From Massilia atriviolacea (GTDB lineage: Bacteria; Pseudomonadota; Gammaproteobacteria; Burkholderiales; Burkholderiaceae_D), in assembly GCF_003953935.1 (NCBI RefSeq), contig NZ_RXLQ01000005.1, forward strand, positions 302,625 to 366,624: a DNA stretch of 64,000 nt, written 5' to 3'. Below are positions 1 to 8,496 of the stretch, in pieces. The translations under genes were made by a program, and so were the position numbers. The notes beneath the pieces were generated by a model that did not search any database, was not told where the DNA came from, and was given only the letters and a program-made list of their open reading frames with translations. How positions within the stretch are numbered: the first letter of the stretch is position 1; every line of letters starts with the position of its first letter.

Positions 1-408
1 GTGGCGCGCCGCGTACTTGGCCAGCAGGAAGGGCCCGTTCAGGTTGGTGTTGATGACGCGCATCCATTGCTGCGGCGTCAGGTCGGCCATCGGCAGGGTG
101 ACGTCGGTGCCGGCGTTGTTGATCAGCACATCGAGGCGGCCGAAGCGCGCCAGGGCGGTGTCGATGGCGTGTTCGGCGCTGGCAGGATCGCCCACGTCGA
201 AACCGAGCGCATGCACGCGCACGCCGTGTTCGCGCAGGATGTTGGCGCTGACGGTGGCCATGTCGCGCTTGATGTCGGCGACGATGAGGTCGGCGCCGGA
301 GCGCGCCAGCAGCTGGCACAGCGCAGCGCCGAGGCCGCTGGCGCCGCCGGTGACGAACACGGCCTTGCCGCGCAGGCTGGGCGCTTCGTGAGCAGGTTGA
401 TCGGACAT
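1..408 (-). CDS. SDR-family NAD(P)-dependent oxidoreductase (partial)
   Basis: The gene reads leftward from an ATG at 408 and runs off the window edge, leaving 136 N-terminal residues. A Rossmann dinucleotide-binding motif (TGGASGLG) lies about 20 residues in, with the NNAG motif of short-chain dehydrogenases near residue 95; the Tyr-Lys catalytic pair would be off the window. AGGAGG sits about 10 nt before the ATG and begins almost at the stop of the upstream glycosyltransferase, so the two genes are probably co-transcribed. The neighbouring glycosyltransferases suggest a sugar or polyol substrate, but that is inference and the substrate cannot be read from the sequence. Confidence 0.85.
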   Translation of the reverse strand, partial: MSDQPAHEAPSLRGKAVFVTGGASGLGAALCQLLARSGADLIVADIKRDMATVSANILREHGVRVHALGFDVGDPASAEHAIDTALARFGRLDVLINNAGTDVTLPMADLTPQQWMRVINTNLNGPFLLAKYAARH

Positions 409-420
409 GGAGCATGCCTC

Positions 421-1755
421 CTAGAGTGTGGGTAGACGGGAAACGCTGCAGGCGGGGCGGGCGTCGGGCCGCTGCCGGCCGACCACGTCGGCGTAGATGG
501 CGGCGGCCTTGCGCGCCACGTGGCGCCAGGTGTAATGGCGGAAGGCGCGGCGCATGCCCTCGTCGCCCAGGGCGGCGGCCAGCTGCGGGTCGCGCTGCAG
601 CTGGGCCAGCCTGTCGGCCACGGCCTGCGGGTCGCGCGGCGGCACCAGGAAGCCGGTGCCGCCGTCCAGCACGGTATGCTGGATGCCGCCCACGGCCGCG
701 CCGATGACGGGCCGCGCGCAGGCCATCGCCTCGACCGGGGTGATGCCGAAGGGTTCGTACCAGGGCGTGGTGACGAAGACATTGGCGGCGCTGTACCAGT
801 AGCGCAGTTCGGCGCGTTCCTTGCGGCCTGTAAAGTGCACGTGCGCGCCGATGCCCAGGTGCGCCGCCAGCGCGCGCAGGCGCGCCAGTTCCGGCGTGTC
901 GCGGCAGGCGCTGGCGGCGGCGTCGCCCCCCACCACCAGCAGAGCGGCGTCGATGCCGTGCTGGCGCCGCAGCAGCGCCAGGCTGTGGATGACGGTGTCG
1001 ATGCCCTTGCGCGGCACGATGCGGCCCAGTTGCAGGATGAGGAACTTGCCCTGCGCCAGTCCCAGCTTGTGGCGCGCCAGGCGCATCGGCAGCGGCCACA
1101 GTTCCTGCGGGTCGAAGCCGCAGGGCGCGATGTCGATGCGCTTGCCGGGGGCGTCGTAGAGTTGCTCCATGTCCAGCCGGTCTTGCGGGCATTCGGCGAT
1201 GATGCGGTCGGCCTGGCGCATCAGGCTGTTTTCGATCTGCAGGCGCGCCGGCGGAAAGGTATCGGCCGCGCCCTGGGCGCGCAGCCGGACTTGTCCCAGC
1301 GCATGGAAGGTGATGACGAAGGGAATCCCGAGCACCTGCTTGAGGTGGCGCGCCACCATGCCCGACATGAAAAAATTGGCGTGCGTCACGTCGTACAAGG
1401 CGTCCTGGCGGCGCGCGAAGCGGGCCACGAAGCGCGCGAAGCTGTCTATATAGGGCAGCATCTTTTCTTTGGGAATATAGTGGGCCGGACCGGCCGGCAC
1501 GTGGATCACGCGGATATGGCGGCGCCAGTGCACCAGCTGCTTCTGGCCGATGGCGTCGCGGCGCGTAAAGATGTCGACCTGGTAGCCGGCCAGCGCCAGT
1601 TCGCGCGCGAGCTGGGCCACGTAGACGTTCTGGCCGCCGCTGTCGACGCTGCCGGGCGCGGCCAGCGGCGAGGCGTGCTCGCTGACGATGGCGATGCGCT
1701 TGACGGCGCCGGCGCTTGCGGGGCGCGGGTCGGGAGGTAATTCACCGAGTAACAT
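421..1755 (-). CDS. Glycosyltransferase family 4 (GT-B fold)
   Basis: This 444-residue protein has the two-domain GT-B layout. The N-terminal half has the SGGQNVYV segment (about residues 39-46) seen in sucrose-phosphate-synthase-like and MshA-like GT4 enzymes. The C-terminal half has the LGRIVPRKG nucleotide-sugar segment and the EPFGITPVEAMACARPV motif, whose two glutamates are the GT4 EX7E pair. It should transfer a sugar from an activated donor in the cytoplasm; donor and acceptor are unknown. AAGGAG lies 8 nt before the ATG, supporting this start. It is second in a leftward set of glycosyltransferase, glycosyltransferase and SDR, so export-linked or storage glycan synthesis is plausible but unproven. 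Confidence 0.88.
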   Translation of the reverse strand: MLLGELPPDPRPASAGAVKRIAIVSEHASPLAAPGSVDSGGQNVYVAQLARELALAGYQVDIFTRRDAIGQKQLVHWRRHIRVIHVPAGPAHYIPKEKMLPYIDSFARFVARFARRQDALYDVTHANFFMSGMVARHLKQVLGIPFVITFHALGQVRLRAQGAADTFPPARLQIENSLMRQADRIIAECPQDRLDMEQLYDAPGKRIDIAPCGFDPQELWPLPMRLARHKLGLAQGKFLILQLGRIVPRKGIDTVIHSLALLRRQHGIDAALLVVGGDAAASACRDTPELARLRALAAHLGIGAHVHFTGRKERAELRYWYSAANVFVTTPWYEPFGITPVEAMACARPVIGAAVGGIQHTVLDGGTGFLVPPRDPQAVADRLAQLQRDPQLAAALGDEGMRRAFRHYTWRHVARKAAAIYADVVGRQRPDARPACSVSRLPTL

Positions 1756-1809
1756 GCCAGCTCCTTGTGATCGTGTGCCTTGATTTTTGTGAGTGAACAG
1801 CCGCTTCGG

Positions 1810-2778
1810 CTAACTGCGCAGGGACGCGCCCGACAGCCCGGTCACATGGCGCAGCGCGCGGTCCCAGTCGTCGCAGAAGCGGCCGATGGCAAAGCGTTCG
1901 CGCGCGCGCTTGCGGGCCCGCGCGCCCAGGGCCCGCGCCAGCGCCGGCGTGCGTCCCAGTTCGCGCATGTGCTCGACCAGGGTGGCCAGGCGGGTATCGA
2001 TGAAGCCGGACTCGCCGTTGTCGATGACGCTCGCCATTTCGGTGGTGGCCAGGGCCACGACCGGCATGCCGACCATCATCGCTTCGATCACGGCCAGGCC
2101 GAGGCTGGTGTAGCGGATCGGATTGAACAGGTAGCGGTAGCGCGCGGCGAAGGCGGGCAGCCTGGCGTGTTCGATCTCGCCCAGGCCGCCGAGTTCCTGG
2201 GCCGCCATGCCGACCAGTTCGAGCGGCACCTCGGCCCGGACCGCTTCGAAGATGTCGGCGCCCAGGCGCCGCCCGCGCCGCGCCAGGTGGTTGACGACGA
2301 CCAGGCCGCAGTCCAGCTGCCCGCTGTAGTCGATGCCGTCGGGCAGCTTGACCCCGTGCTCGATCACGCAGGTGGGCGTGGCGCCGCTGTCCCACATGAG
2401 GGCGTTGAAATGGGTCACGTGCACCAGCAGCACACCGGCCGTGTCGACCGGGTGGCGCGTGTCGGTCGGGTGCGCGCGCGGCGGATCGTGTTCCAGATAG
2501 ATGCGCGGCAGCGCGCGCTGGCTGGCGCTGAGGAATTCGTACTGGTCTTTCTCGTACTGGGCGTCGTCCTGGAACACGATGCAGTCGAACTGGTGGTGGC
2601 GCGCTTCGGATGCCGGCATGTCGTGCACGTTGTCGCCCCAGGGCATGTTGCGGGTGCGCCCGCCGTAGCCGGGCGGGCGGCCCGGCTTGGACAGCACGTA
2701 GAACTCGTGCGGCGCCTGGCTCAGGTAGTACAGGTAGCTGCCGTGGGTGTGCCAGGTCAGCACTTTCAGGCGGCGCAT
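1810..2778 (-). CDS. Glycosyltransferase family 1-like protein
   Basis: The reading frame is open upstream to 2907, but the family-like N-terminus MRRLKVLTWHTHGSYL begins at the ATG at 2778, preceded by GAGG; the extra upstream residues look non-coding. The product is 322 residues. The C-terminal segment with LFNPIRYTSLGLAVIEAMMVG and an ATTEMASVIDNGESGF stretch resembles the donor-binding half of GT-B glycosyltransferases. It lies 54 nt upstream of the second glycosyltransferase and probably heads this leftward operon. The sugar specificity is not visible. Confidence 0.78.
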   Translation of the reverse strand: MRRLKVLTWHTHGSYLYYLSQAPHEFYVLSKPGRPPGYGGRTRNMPWGDNVHDMPASEARHHQFDCIVFQDDAQYEKDQYEFLSASQRALPRIYLEHDPPRAHPTDTRHPVDTAGVLLVHVTHFNALMWDSGATPTCVIEHGVKLPDGIDYSGQLDCGLVVVNHLARRGRRLGADIFEAVRAEVPLELVGMAAQELGGLGEIEHARLPAFAARYRYLFNPIRYTSLGLAVIEAMMVGMPVVALATTEMASVIDNGESGFIDTRLATLVEHMRELGRTPALARALGARARKRARERFAIGRFCDDWDRALRHVTGLSGASLRS

Positions 2779-2986
2779 GGCGGCCTCGCGTGCACGTGCG
2801 GATCGGGTGTTGCGGATGTCATGGTGCCTCCCTGCGAACGGTGAGCGATGAGAGTGGTTCGATTCGCAGGGGGGCGGCAGAGTTCCTGCCTTATCGCGTG
2901 GAGTCAATCCAGATCAAATCCGGATCGCCTGCGCGCATGATGGGGGAGGGGAAAGGTGGGTCGTGCGGGGGCTTGTGAAGCGCGCC

Positions 2987-3880
2987 TTAGCGGGTCGGCT
3001 CGCCCTGTGTTGCCGGGGCAATCCGCCCGCCATCGCTCTTGACGAACTGTTCCACGCTGTCCAGGGTCGGCGCCAGGAAGCGCAGCGGCGCGGCGATCGA
3101 CGCCACCAGCGTCGCATGACTCACCTTGTCGAAATACAGCTCCTGCACCGCCACTTCCTTGGCGCGCAGCCTGGCCGCCATGGCGCGCGTATTGCGCACC
3201 GGATCGACCAGCTTGTCGTTATTGGCGGCAATCAGCAACACCGGCGGGGTGCCGGCCCTGGCGTGATTGATCGGCTGCGATTCCGGTGGGGTGTTGGGGA
3301 AGTGAAACACCGGCTTGGTCACAGGATTTTCTATCGGCAAGAAATCGTAGGGCCCGGCCAGCCCGATCCAGCCGCGCAGCGCCGCCGGCTGCATGCCCTG
3401 CCTGGCCAGCCATTGCGCATCGAGCGCCATCATCGCGGCGTTGTAGGCGCCCGAACTGTGCCCCATCACGAACAGGCGCTGCGGGTCGCCGCCGTAGCGC
3501 GCGATCTCGCGCACGGTCCAGGCGATGGCGCGCGCCGAATCGTCGAGGAAGTCGGGATAGCTCACTTCCGGATGCAGGCGGAAATCGGGAATCACCGCCA
3601 CCATGCCGCGCGAGGCCAGGGCCCGTCCGACGAAGGCGTAATCGTCGCGCTCGCCCTTGGTCCAGTTGCCACCGAGGAAAAACACGACGACAGGCGCCCC
3701 TGCGCTGTCTTCCGGCGAGTACACGTCGAGCTTGTGGCGGACGTTCTCGCCGTAGGCGAGGCCGCTGCCGCTGCGCAGGCCGCTGCCGGGCGAGAGGGCG
3801 TTGAGGGTGGTCAGGGGCGAGCAGGCGGCCAGGCCGCCCAGCAAAATGGCGCCGAGCAGGGCCGCGTGCAGTTTCTTCAT
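2987..3880 (-). CDS. Lipoprotein alpha/beta-hydrolase (esterase/lipase-like)
   Basis: A 297-residue protein with a lipoprotein signal peptide: a hydrophobic segment ends in GLAAC with Cys20 as the lipidation site. It has the alpha/beta-hydrolase nucleophile elbow GHSSG at residues 140-144 (Ser142) and an oxyanion-hole-like FLGGNW segment near 68-73, the place where HGGxW occurs in the hormone-sensitive-lipase type. The family hydrolyses esters of small acyl chains; the substrate is unknown. It probably acts from the inner face of the outer membrane or in the periplasm. It stands alone between the glycosyltransferase set and the AraC regulator. Confidence 0.85.
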   Translation of the reverse strand: MKKLHAALLGAILLGGLAACSPLTTLNALSPGSGLRSGSGLAYGENVRHKLDVYSPEDSAGAPVVVFFLGGNWTKGERDDYAFVGRALASRGMVAVIPDFRLHPEVSYPDFLDDSARAIAWTVREIARYGGDPQRLFVMGHSSGAYNAAMMALDAQWLARQGMQPAALRGWIGLAGPYDFLPIENPVTKPVFHFPNTPPESQPINHARAGTPPVLLIAANNDKLVDPVRNTRAMAARLRAKEVAVQELYFDKVSHATLVASIAAPLRFLAPTLDSVEQFVKSDGGRIAPATQGEPTR

Positions 3881-3974
3881 GGTGGTCTCGGATGGGATGG
3901 TGTCGACCCATTATATCGACGCGGAAAAAACCGCCGTGTACGCTTGAGCTCGCCTCTGCGGACCGAATCCGCAA

Positions 3975-4727
3975 CTATTCCCCGCGGCAATGCGCGCGGT
4001 ACTGGACCGGGCTCATCCCTGTGTGGGCCTTGAACTGGCGGCTGAACGCGCTGTGGTCGGTGTAGCCGCAGGCATACGCGATCTGGGCGATGCTGTTCTT
4101 GCTGCCGGATTCGATCAGCGACATGGCCGCGCCCAGGCGCGACTGCAGCAGCAGCTGGCGCGGCGAGTAGTGGAACACGCGCTGGAACAGGCGCTCGACG
4201 CGCGAGAGCGACAGGCCGGCATTGCTGGCCAGTTCTTCCATGCTGACATTGGCGTGGTAGTTGGCGCGGATGTGGGCGGCGATGTCGGCGATCTTGCGGT
4301 AGACCGGATGCAGTTCGTCGGCCAGGCCCAGGTCCTGCGAGGTGCCGGCCAGGCCGACGATGACGCCGTTTTCATCGCGCAGGGGCGTCTTGTGGGTCAG
4401 GCACCAGCCGCGCGCGCGGCTCGGATACAGGTGCAGTTCCAGGTGTTTTTTCAGGGCCGTGCCGCTGTCGATCACGTGGCGGTCCTGCGCCAGGTAGGTC
4501 TGGGCCAGCAGCGGCGGATAGACTTCGAGCGCGGTGCGCCCGATCAGCTGGTCCTTGCTGCGCAGGCCGCAGCGCCGCACCAGCGCGTTGTTGACGGTCA
4601 GGTAGCGCCCCTCGCGGTCCTTCACGAAAAACACCAGGTCGGTGAGGGCGTCGAACAATGCCTCGAGCGAGGCCAGTTGCACCGCGCGGATCGGCGGGGC
4701 CGCGCAAAACAGCGCACTCATGTCCAT
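3975..4727 (-). CDS. AraC-family regulator with N-terminal PAS domain (hydroxyproline regulator candidate)
   Basis: The frame is open to 4820, but GGAG lies 10 nt before the ATG at 4727, giving a 250-residue protein. Residues 20-135 look like a PAS sensor (LVFFVKDREGRYLTVNN), and residues 150-250 are the double helix-turn-helix AraC domain (SIAQIAYACGYTDHSAFSR). It is transcribed away from the 4903-8496 operon. In pseudomonads and Burkholderia, hydroxyproline operons are commonly controlled by an adjacent AraC-type activator (LhpR), so this is the likely local regulator. The ligand bound by the PAS domain cannot be deduced. Confidence 0.85.
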   Translation of the reverse strand: MDMSALFCAAPPIRAVQLASLEALFDALTDLVFFVKDREGRYLTVNNALVRRCGLRSKDQLIGRTALEVYPPLLAQTYLAQDRHVIDSGTALKKHLELHLYPSRARGWCLTHKTPLRDENGVIVGLAGTSQDLGLADELHPVYRKIADIAAHIRANYHANVSMEELASNAGLSLSRVERLFQRVFHYSPRQLLLQSRLGAAMSLIESGSKNSIAQIAYACGYTDHSAFSRQFKAHTGMSPVQYRAHCRGE

Positions 4728-4902
4728 TCGGGGTAATCTCCAGATCGGTCGCAATGCGGTAGTATAAATCGGCGGGCCCGAAAACATTGTGCCGATTTGA
4801 GCCTTTTCACGCTCGACCATCGATCAAGACCGCGACCCTTGACAGGACTAATCTGACGGCTTCCAAAACCGACCGGCGCGCCGGAGAAAGCAAGGTACCC
4901 TT

Positions 4903-5799
4903 ATGTGGCAAGGTGTGATTCCCGCTGTATCGACCAAGTTCAATGAAGACGGTTCGCTCGACATGGGCGAAATGGAGCGCTGTTTTGCGCTGCAGATGGA
5001 GGCCGGCTGCGACGGCCTGATCGCCTGCGGCTCGCTGGGCGAAGGCCCGATGCTCACGCACGACGAGCGCATCGCCGTGCTGCGCCTGGCCAAGCAGGTC
5101 ACGGGCGGCAAACCGGCCCTGCTGACGGTGGCCGAAGCCGGCACCCGCGAAGCCTGCGCGCTGGCCGAAAAGGCCGCCAAGGCCGGCGCCGACGGCCTGA
5201 TGGTGGTGCCGAGCACGATCTATCACAGCAACCACCGCGAAACCATCGTCACCCTGCGCGCCGTCGCGGCGGCGGGCGACCTGCCGATCATGATCTACTC
5301 GAACCGGCTCGCCTACCGGGTCGACGTGACCACCGACATGCTGGAAGAACTGGCCGACGATGCGCGCTTCGTGGCGGTCAAGGAGTCGTCCGACGATATC
5401 CGCCGCACGACCGAAATCATCAACCGCCTGGGCCAGCGCTACGACCTGTTCACCGGCGTCGACAACCTGGCCTTCGAAGCGCTGGCCGTGGGTGCGGTGG
5501 GCTGGGTGGCGGGGCTGGTGCTGGCCTTCCCCAAGGAGACTGTGGCCATCTTCCGCCTGATGCAGGAAGGGCGCCAGGCCGAGGCGCTGGCGATCTACCG
5601 CTGGTTCCGTCCCCTGCTCGACCTGGACGTGTCGACCTATCTGGTGCAGAACATCAAACTGGCCGAGGCGCTGGCGATCGGTTCGACCGAGCGCGTACGC
5701 GCGCCGCGCCTGCCGCTCGAAGGCGAACAGCGCGCGCGTGCCGAGCGCATCATCCGCGCGGCGATGGAAACGCGTCCGCAACTGCCGCGCTTCGGCTGA
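4903..5799 (+). CDS. DapA-family protein, probable 1-pyrroline-4-hydroxy-2-carboxylate deaminase
   Basis: A 298-residue member of the dihydrodipicolinate synthase/N-acetylneuraminate lyase superfamily. The Schiff-base lysine is Lys160 (VAVKES), the conserved tyrosine is Tyr132 (MIYSNR), and the substrate-carboxylate loop is GSLGEG at 43-48. Lysine biosynthesis is unlikely because the next three genes encode a flavin/2Fe-2S D-amino-acid-type dehydrogenase. That combination is the hydroxyproline pathway, in which this enzyme deaminates Pyr4H2C to alpha-ketoglutarate semialdehyde (LhpC/HypD). The next gene starts 3 nt after this stop. The assignment rests on context; the fold assignment is secure. 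Confidence 0.82.
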   Translation: MWQGVIPAVSTKFNEDGSLDMGEMERCFALQMEAGCDGLIACGSLGEGPMLTHDERIAVLRLAKQVTGGKPALLTVAEAGTREACALAEKAAKAGADGLMVVPSTIYHSNHRETIVTLRAVAAAGDLPIMIYSNRLAYRVDVTTDMLEELADDARFVAVKESSDDIRRTTEIINRLGQRYDLFTGVDNLAFEALAVGAVGWVAGLVLAFPKETVAIFRLMQEGRQAEALAIYRWFRPLLDLDVSTYLVQNIKLAEALAIGSTERVRAPRLPLEGEQRARAERIIRAAMETRPQLPRFG

Positions 5800-5802
5800 C
5801 GC

Positions 5803-6939
5803 GTGGCGCGCGCATACGATGCGATCGTGGTCGGCGCCGGCATCGTCGGCGCGGCCTGCGCGCTGGCGCTGCGCGACGAGGGCATGACGGTGGCGCTGGT
5901 CGACGCCGCCACCCCGGGCGCGGGCGTCACTGCGGCCGGCATGGGCCACCTGGTGGCGCTCGACGAGAGCGCCGACGAACTGGCGCTGTGCCTGCTGTCG
6001 CTGAAGCTGTGGGACGCCTTCATGCAGGACCATCCGGGCGTGGGCGAACCCTCGCGCTGCGGCACCCTGTGGGTGGCGGAGGACGAGCATCAGCTGGCCG
6101 AAGCGCGCCAGCGCGCCGAACGCCTGTCGGCGCACGGGTGGCACGCCGAGGCCCTCGATGGCGGGCAGGTGGCGCGGCTCGAACCGGCGCTGCGGCGCGG
6201 CCTGTGCGGCGGCGTGCGCGTGCGCGGCGACAGCGTGGTGTATCCGCCGGCGGTGGCGCAGTCCTTGTGCGAGCAGTTCGGGCGCAGCGGCGGCAGCCTG
6301 CACCTGGGCCGGCGCGCGGCCGCTGTCCTGAACGGCGCGCTGATGCTCGACGATGGCGCGCGCCTGGAGGCGCCGGCGCTGGTGGTGGCGGCCGGAGTAC
6401 AGTGCGCGCAGCTGATGCCGGAGCTGCCTGTCTTTGCGCGCAAGGGCCACCTGGCGATTACCGACCGCTATCCGGGGACCTTGTCGCACCAGATCGTGAG
6501 CATGAATTACGGCCAGAGCGCCGCCGGCGAGGACGCCCTGGCGGTGGCGGCCAATGTGCAGCCGCGCCCCACCGGCCAGTGGCTGGTGGGTTCGTGCCGC
6601 CAGGATGGCCGCAGCGACAGCGCCATCGAGCCGGCGGTGCTGGGCGCGGTGCTGCGCAGCGCCATCGGCTTGCTGCCTTGCCTGGCCGGGATGCGGATCG
6701 TGCGCGCCTGGACCGGCATGCGCCCGGCTTCGCCCGACGGACGGCCGCTGATCGGCGCCCATCCCGGACGCGCGGGCGCCTGGCTGGCCTGCGGCCATGA
6801 AGGATTGGGCGTGACGACGGCGTTTGCCAGCGCGCGCCTGCTGGCGGACCAGATCGTCGGGCGCGCCAGCGAGATCGACGCGACGCCGTACGCGCCGGCG
6901 CGCTTTGCGGCGCTGGCGGAGGTGCGCGATGGCGCTTGA
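5803..6939 (+). CDS. FAD-dependent oxidoreductase (DAO family), probable cis-4-hydroxy-D-proline dehydrogenase subunit
   Basis: A 378-residue protein beginning at GTG (5803), 3 nt after the upstream stop. The FAD Rossmann motif GAGIVG is at residues 11-16, and the C-terminal WTGMRPASPDGRPLIG segment is typical of the DAO/glycine-oxidase fold. Together with the two downstream genes it matches the heteromeric FAD/Fe-S hydroxyproline dehydrogenases (LhpBEF type), which oxidise cis-4-hydroxy-D-proline to Pyr4H2C and pass electrons to the respiratory chain. It overlaps the next gene by 11 nt, which suggests translational coupling. An opine or D-amino-acid oxidase is the main alternative. Confidence 0.83.
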   Translation: MARAYDAIVVGAGIVGAACALALRDEGMTVALVDAATPGAGVTAAGMGHLVALDESADELALCLLSLKLWDAFMQDHPGVGEPSRCGTLWVAEDEHQLAEARQRAERLSAHGWHAEALDGGQVARLEPALRRGLCGGVRVRGDSVVYPPAVAQSLCEQFGRSGGSLHLGRRAAAVLNGALMLDDGARLEAPALVVAAGVQCAQLMPELPVFARKGHLAITDRYPGTLSHQIVSMNYGQSAAGEDALAVAANVQPRPTGQWLVGSCRQDGRSDSAIEPAVLGAVLRSAIGLLPCLAGMRIVRAWTGMRPASPDGRPLIGAHPGRAGAWLACGHEGLGVTTAFASARLLADQIVGRASEIDATPYAPARFAALAEVRDGA

Positions 6940-7192
6940 CGAGATTGTAGTGCAGGTCGACGGCCGTGCGCTGGCGGTGCCTGCGGGCGCGAGCGTGATC
7001 GCGGCGCTGGCGCTGGCCGGGACGCTGTGCACGCGCCGCTCGGTGCGCGGGGAGGCGCGCTTTGCCTTGTGCGGCATGGGCTACTGCCAGGAATGCCGGG
7101 TCGTCATCGACGGCCGGCCGCACCAGCTGGCGTGCCGCACGGCGTGCCGCGACGGCATGCGGATCGCCACCGGCGCGGGAGACGCGGCATGA
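6929..7192 (+). CDS. (2Fe-2S)-binding small subunit of hydroxyproline dehydrogenase-type complex
   Basis: The real start is the ATG at 6929, inside the end of the preceding gene; the longer frame beginning at 6824 is shadow sequence. The 87-residue product is ferredoxin-like, with cysteines at 48, 53, 56 and 69 in the arrangement C-GMGY-C-QE-C then a later C. This is the plant-type 2Fe-2S pattern found in the small subunits of sarcosine, opine and hydroxyproline oxidases. It should relay electrons between the two flavoprotein subunits. Its stop overlaps the start of the third subunit (ATGA). Confidence 0.85.
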   Translation: MALDEIVVQVDGRALAVPAGASVIAALALAGTLCTRRSVRGEARFALCGMGYCQECRVVIDGRPHQLACRTACRDGMRIATGAGDAA

Positions 7193-8496
7193 ACGCGCCG
7201 CTGATCGTGCTCGGCGCCGGTCCGGCGGGGCTGGCCGCTGCGGAGGCGGCGTCCGCCTCGGGCCAGGCGGTGCTGCTGGTCGACGAGAACGGGGCCCCGG
7301 GTGGACAGATCTGGCGCGGCGGTCCGCAGCGCTGGCGCGACGCCCGCGCCGCGGCCCTGTGGGATGCGCTGCGCGCGCGTCCGCATGTGAGCTTCATGGC
7401 CGGCGCGCGCGTGGTGGCGCCGGCCGGGCCGCAGGCGCTGCTGCTGGAAACGGCGGACGGCGCACTGGCCCAGCCCTGGAACAAGGTGATCGTGTGCAGC
7501 GGCGCGCGCGAACTGCTGCTGCCCTTCCCCGGCTGGACCTTGCCCGGGGTGACCGGCGCCGGCGGCTTGCAGGCCCTGGTCAAGGGCGGCATGCCGCTGG
7601 CCGGCAAGCGCGTGCTGGTGGCCGGTACCGGGCCGCTGCTGCTGGCGGTGGCGGCCACGGTGTGCGAGCATGGCGGCGAGGTGGTGGCCGTGGCCGAGCA
7701 TCGCGCCAGCGCCGACCTGGCGCGCTTCGGCGCGCGGCTGGCGCTGTCGCATCGCGGTAAGCTGCTGCAGTCCGTACAGATGGCGGCGCGCCTGCGCGGC
7801 GTGCCTTACCTGCGTGGCGCGGCGCTGCTGGCGGCCGAGGGACGCGGACGCCTGGAGCGCGTGCTGCTGCGCCACCGTGGACGCGAGCAGGCCGTCGACT
7901 GCGACTTCCTGGCCTGCGGCTTCGGCCTGGTGCCCTCGCTGGAACTGGCGGCGCTGTTCGGCTGCGTGGTGGAGCAGGGCAGGGTCGCGGTCGACGCCGC
8001 GCAGCGCAGCAGCGCGCCCGGCGTGTGGGCGGCGGGCGAATCGACAGGCATCGGCGGGGTGGACAAGGCGCTGGCGGAAGGACGCATCGCGGGACTCGAT
8101 GCGGTTGGCCTGGCGCCGCACGCGCGCGACCTGCGCTCGCGCGGCAAGGCGCAGGCCTTCGGCGCGCTGCTGGCGCAGGCGTTTGCGCCCCTGCCGTCGC
8201 TGCGCCGGCTGTGCACTGCGTCGACCATCGTGTGCCGCTGCGAGGATGTGGTGGCGGCCGACCTGGCGCCGCACGCCGGCTGGCGCAGCGCCAAGCTGCA
8301 AACACGGGCCGGCATGGGGCCGTGCCAGGGCAGGGTGTGCGGATCGGCCTGCGCCTTCCTGTACGGATGGGAGGCGCCGGGCCTGCGCCAGCCGGTGTTC
8401 CCGGCTTGCGCAGCGACCCTGGCGCTGGCCCGAACGGAAAGGGTGGACACGGTCGCCCGTGCCCACCCCGAGTCAAGGCAACAGCGGACTAGTTAG
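7189..8496 (+). CDS. FAD/NAD(P)-binding oxidoreductase with C-terminal BFD-type Fe-S domain
   Basis: The 435-residue protein starts at the ATG at 7189, sharing ATGA with the upstream stop. GAGPAG at residues 10-14 binds FAD and a second Rossmann motif (VAGTGPL, near 144-150) lies mid-protein. The C-terminus carries Cys349, Cys351, Cys379 and Cys384, the CxC...C....C ligand pattern of a Fer2_BFD [2Fe-2S] domain. This is the third subunit of the LhpBEF/HcnBC-like dehydrogenases. It ends the operon, convergent with and touching the next gene. Neither the hydroxyproline epimerase nor the alpha-ketoglutarate semialdehyde dehydrogenase of the pathway is adjacent. Confidence 0.84.
   Translation: MNAPLIVLGAGPAGLAAAEAASASGQAVLLVDENGAPGGQIWRGGPQRWRDARAAALWDALRARPHVSFMAGARVVAPAGPQALLLETADGALAQPWNKVIVCSGARELLLPFPGWTLPGVTGAGGLQALVKGGMPLAGKRVLVAGTGPLLLAVAATVCEHGGEVVAVAEHRASADLARFGARLALSHRGKLLQSVQMAARLRGVPYLRGAALLAAEGRGRLERVLLRHRGREQAVDCDFLACGFGLVPSLELAALFGCVVEQGRVAVDAAQRSSAPGVWAAGESTGIGGVDKALAEGRIAGLDAVGLAPHARDLRSRGKAQAFGALLAQAFAPLPSLRRLCTASTIVCRCEDVVAADLAPHAGWRSAKLQTRAGMGPCQGRVCGSACAFLYGWEAPGLRQPVFPACAATLALARTERVDTVARAHPESRQQRTS

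Noticed and set aside
123-782. 219-residue minus-strand frame spanning the SDR and glycosyltransferase
   Set aside because: It crosses the junction of two better-supported genes and is Pro/Ser/Arg-rich; the SDR frame from 408 has clear Rossmann and NNAG motifs.
4807-7077. Long 756-residue minus-strand frame
   Set aside because: It is the shadow of the DapA-like and oxidoreductase genes on the plus strand; its translation is Gln/His/Arg/Ala-rich with no domain, as usual for antisense frames in high-GC DNA.
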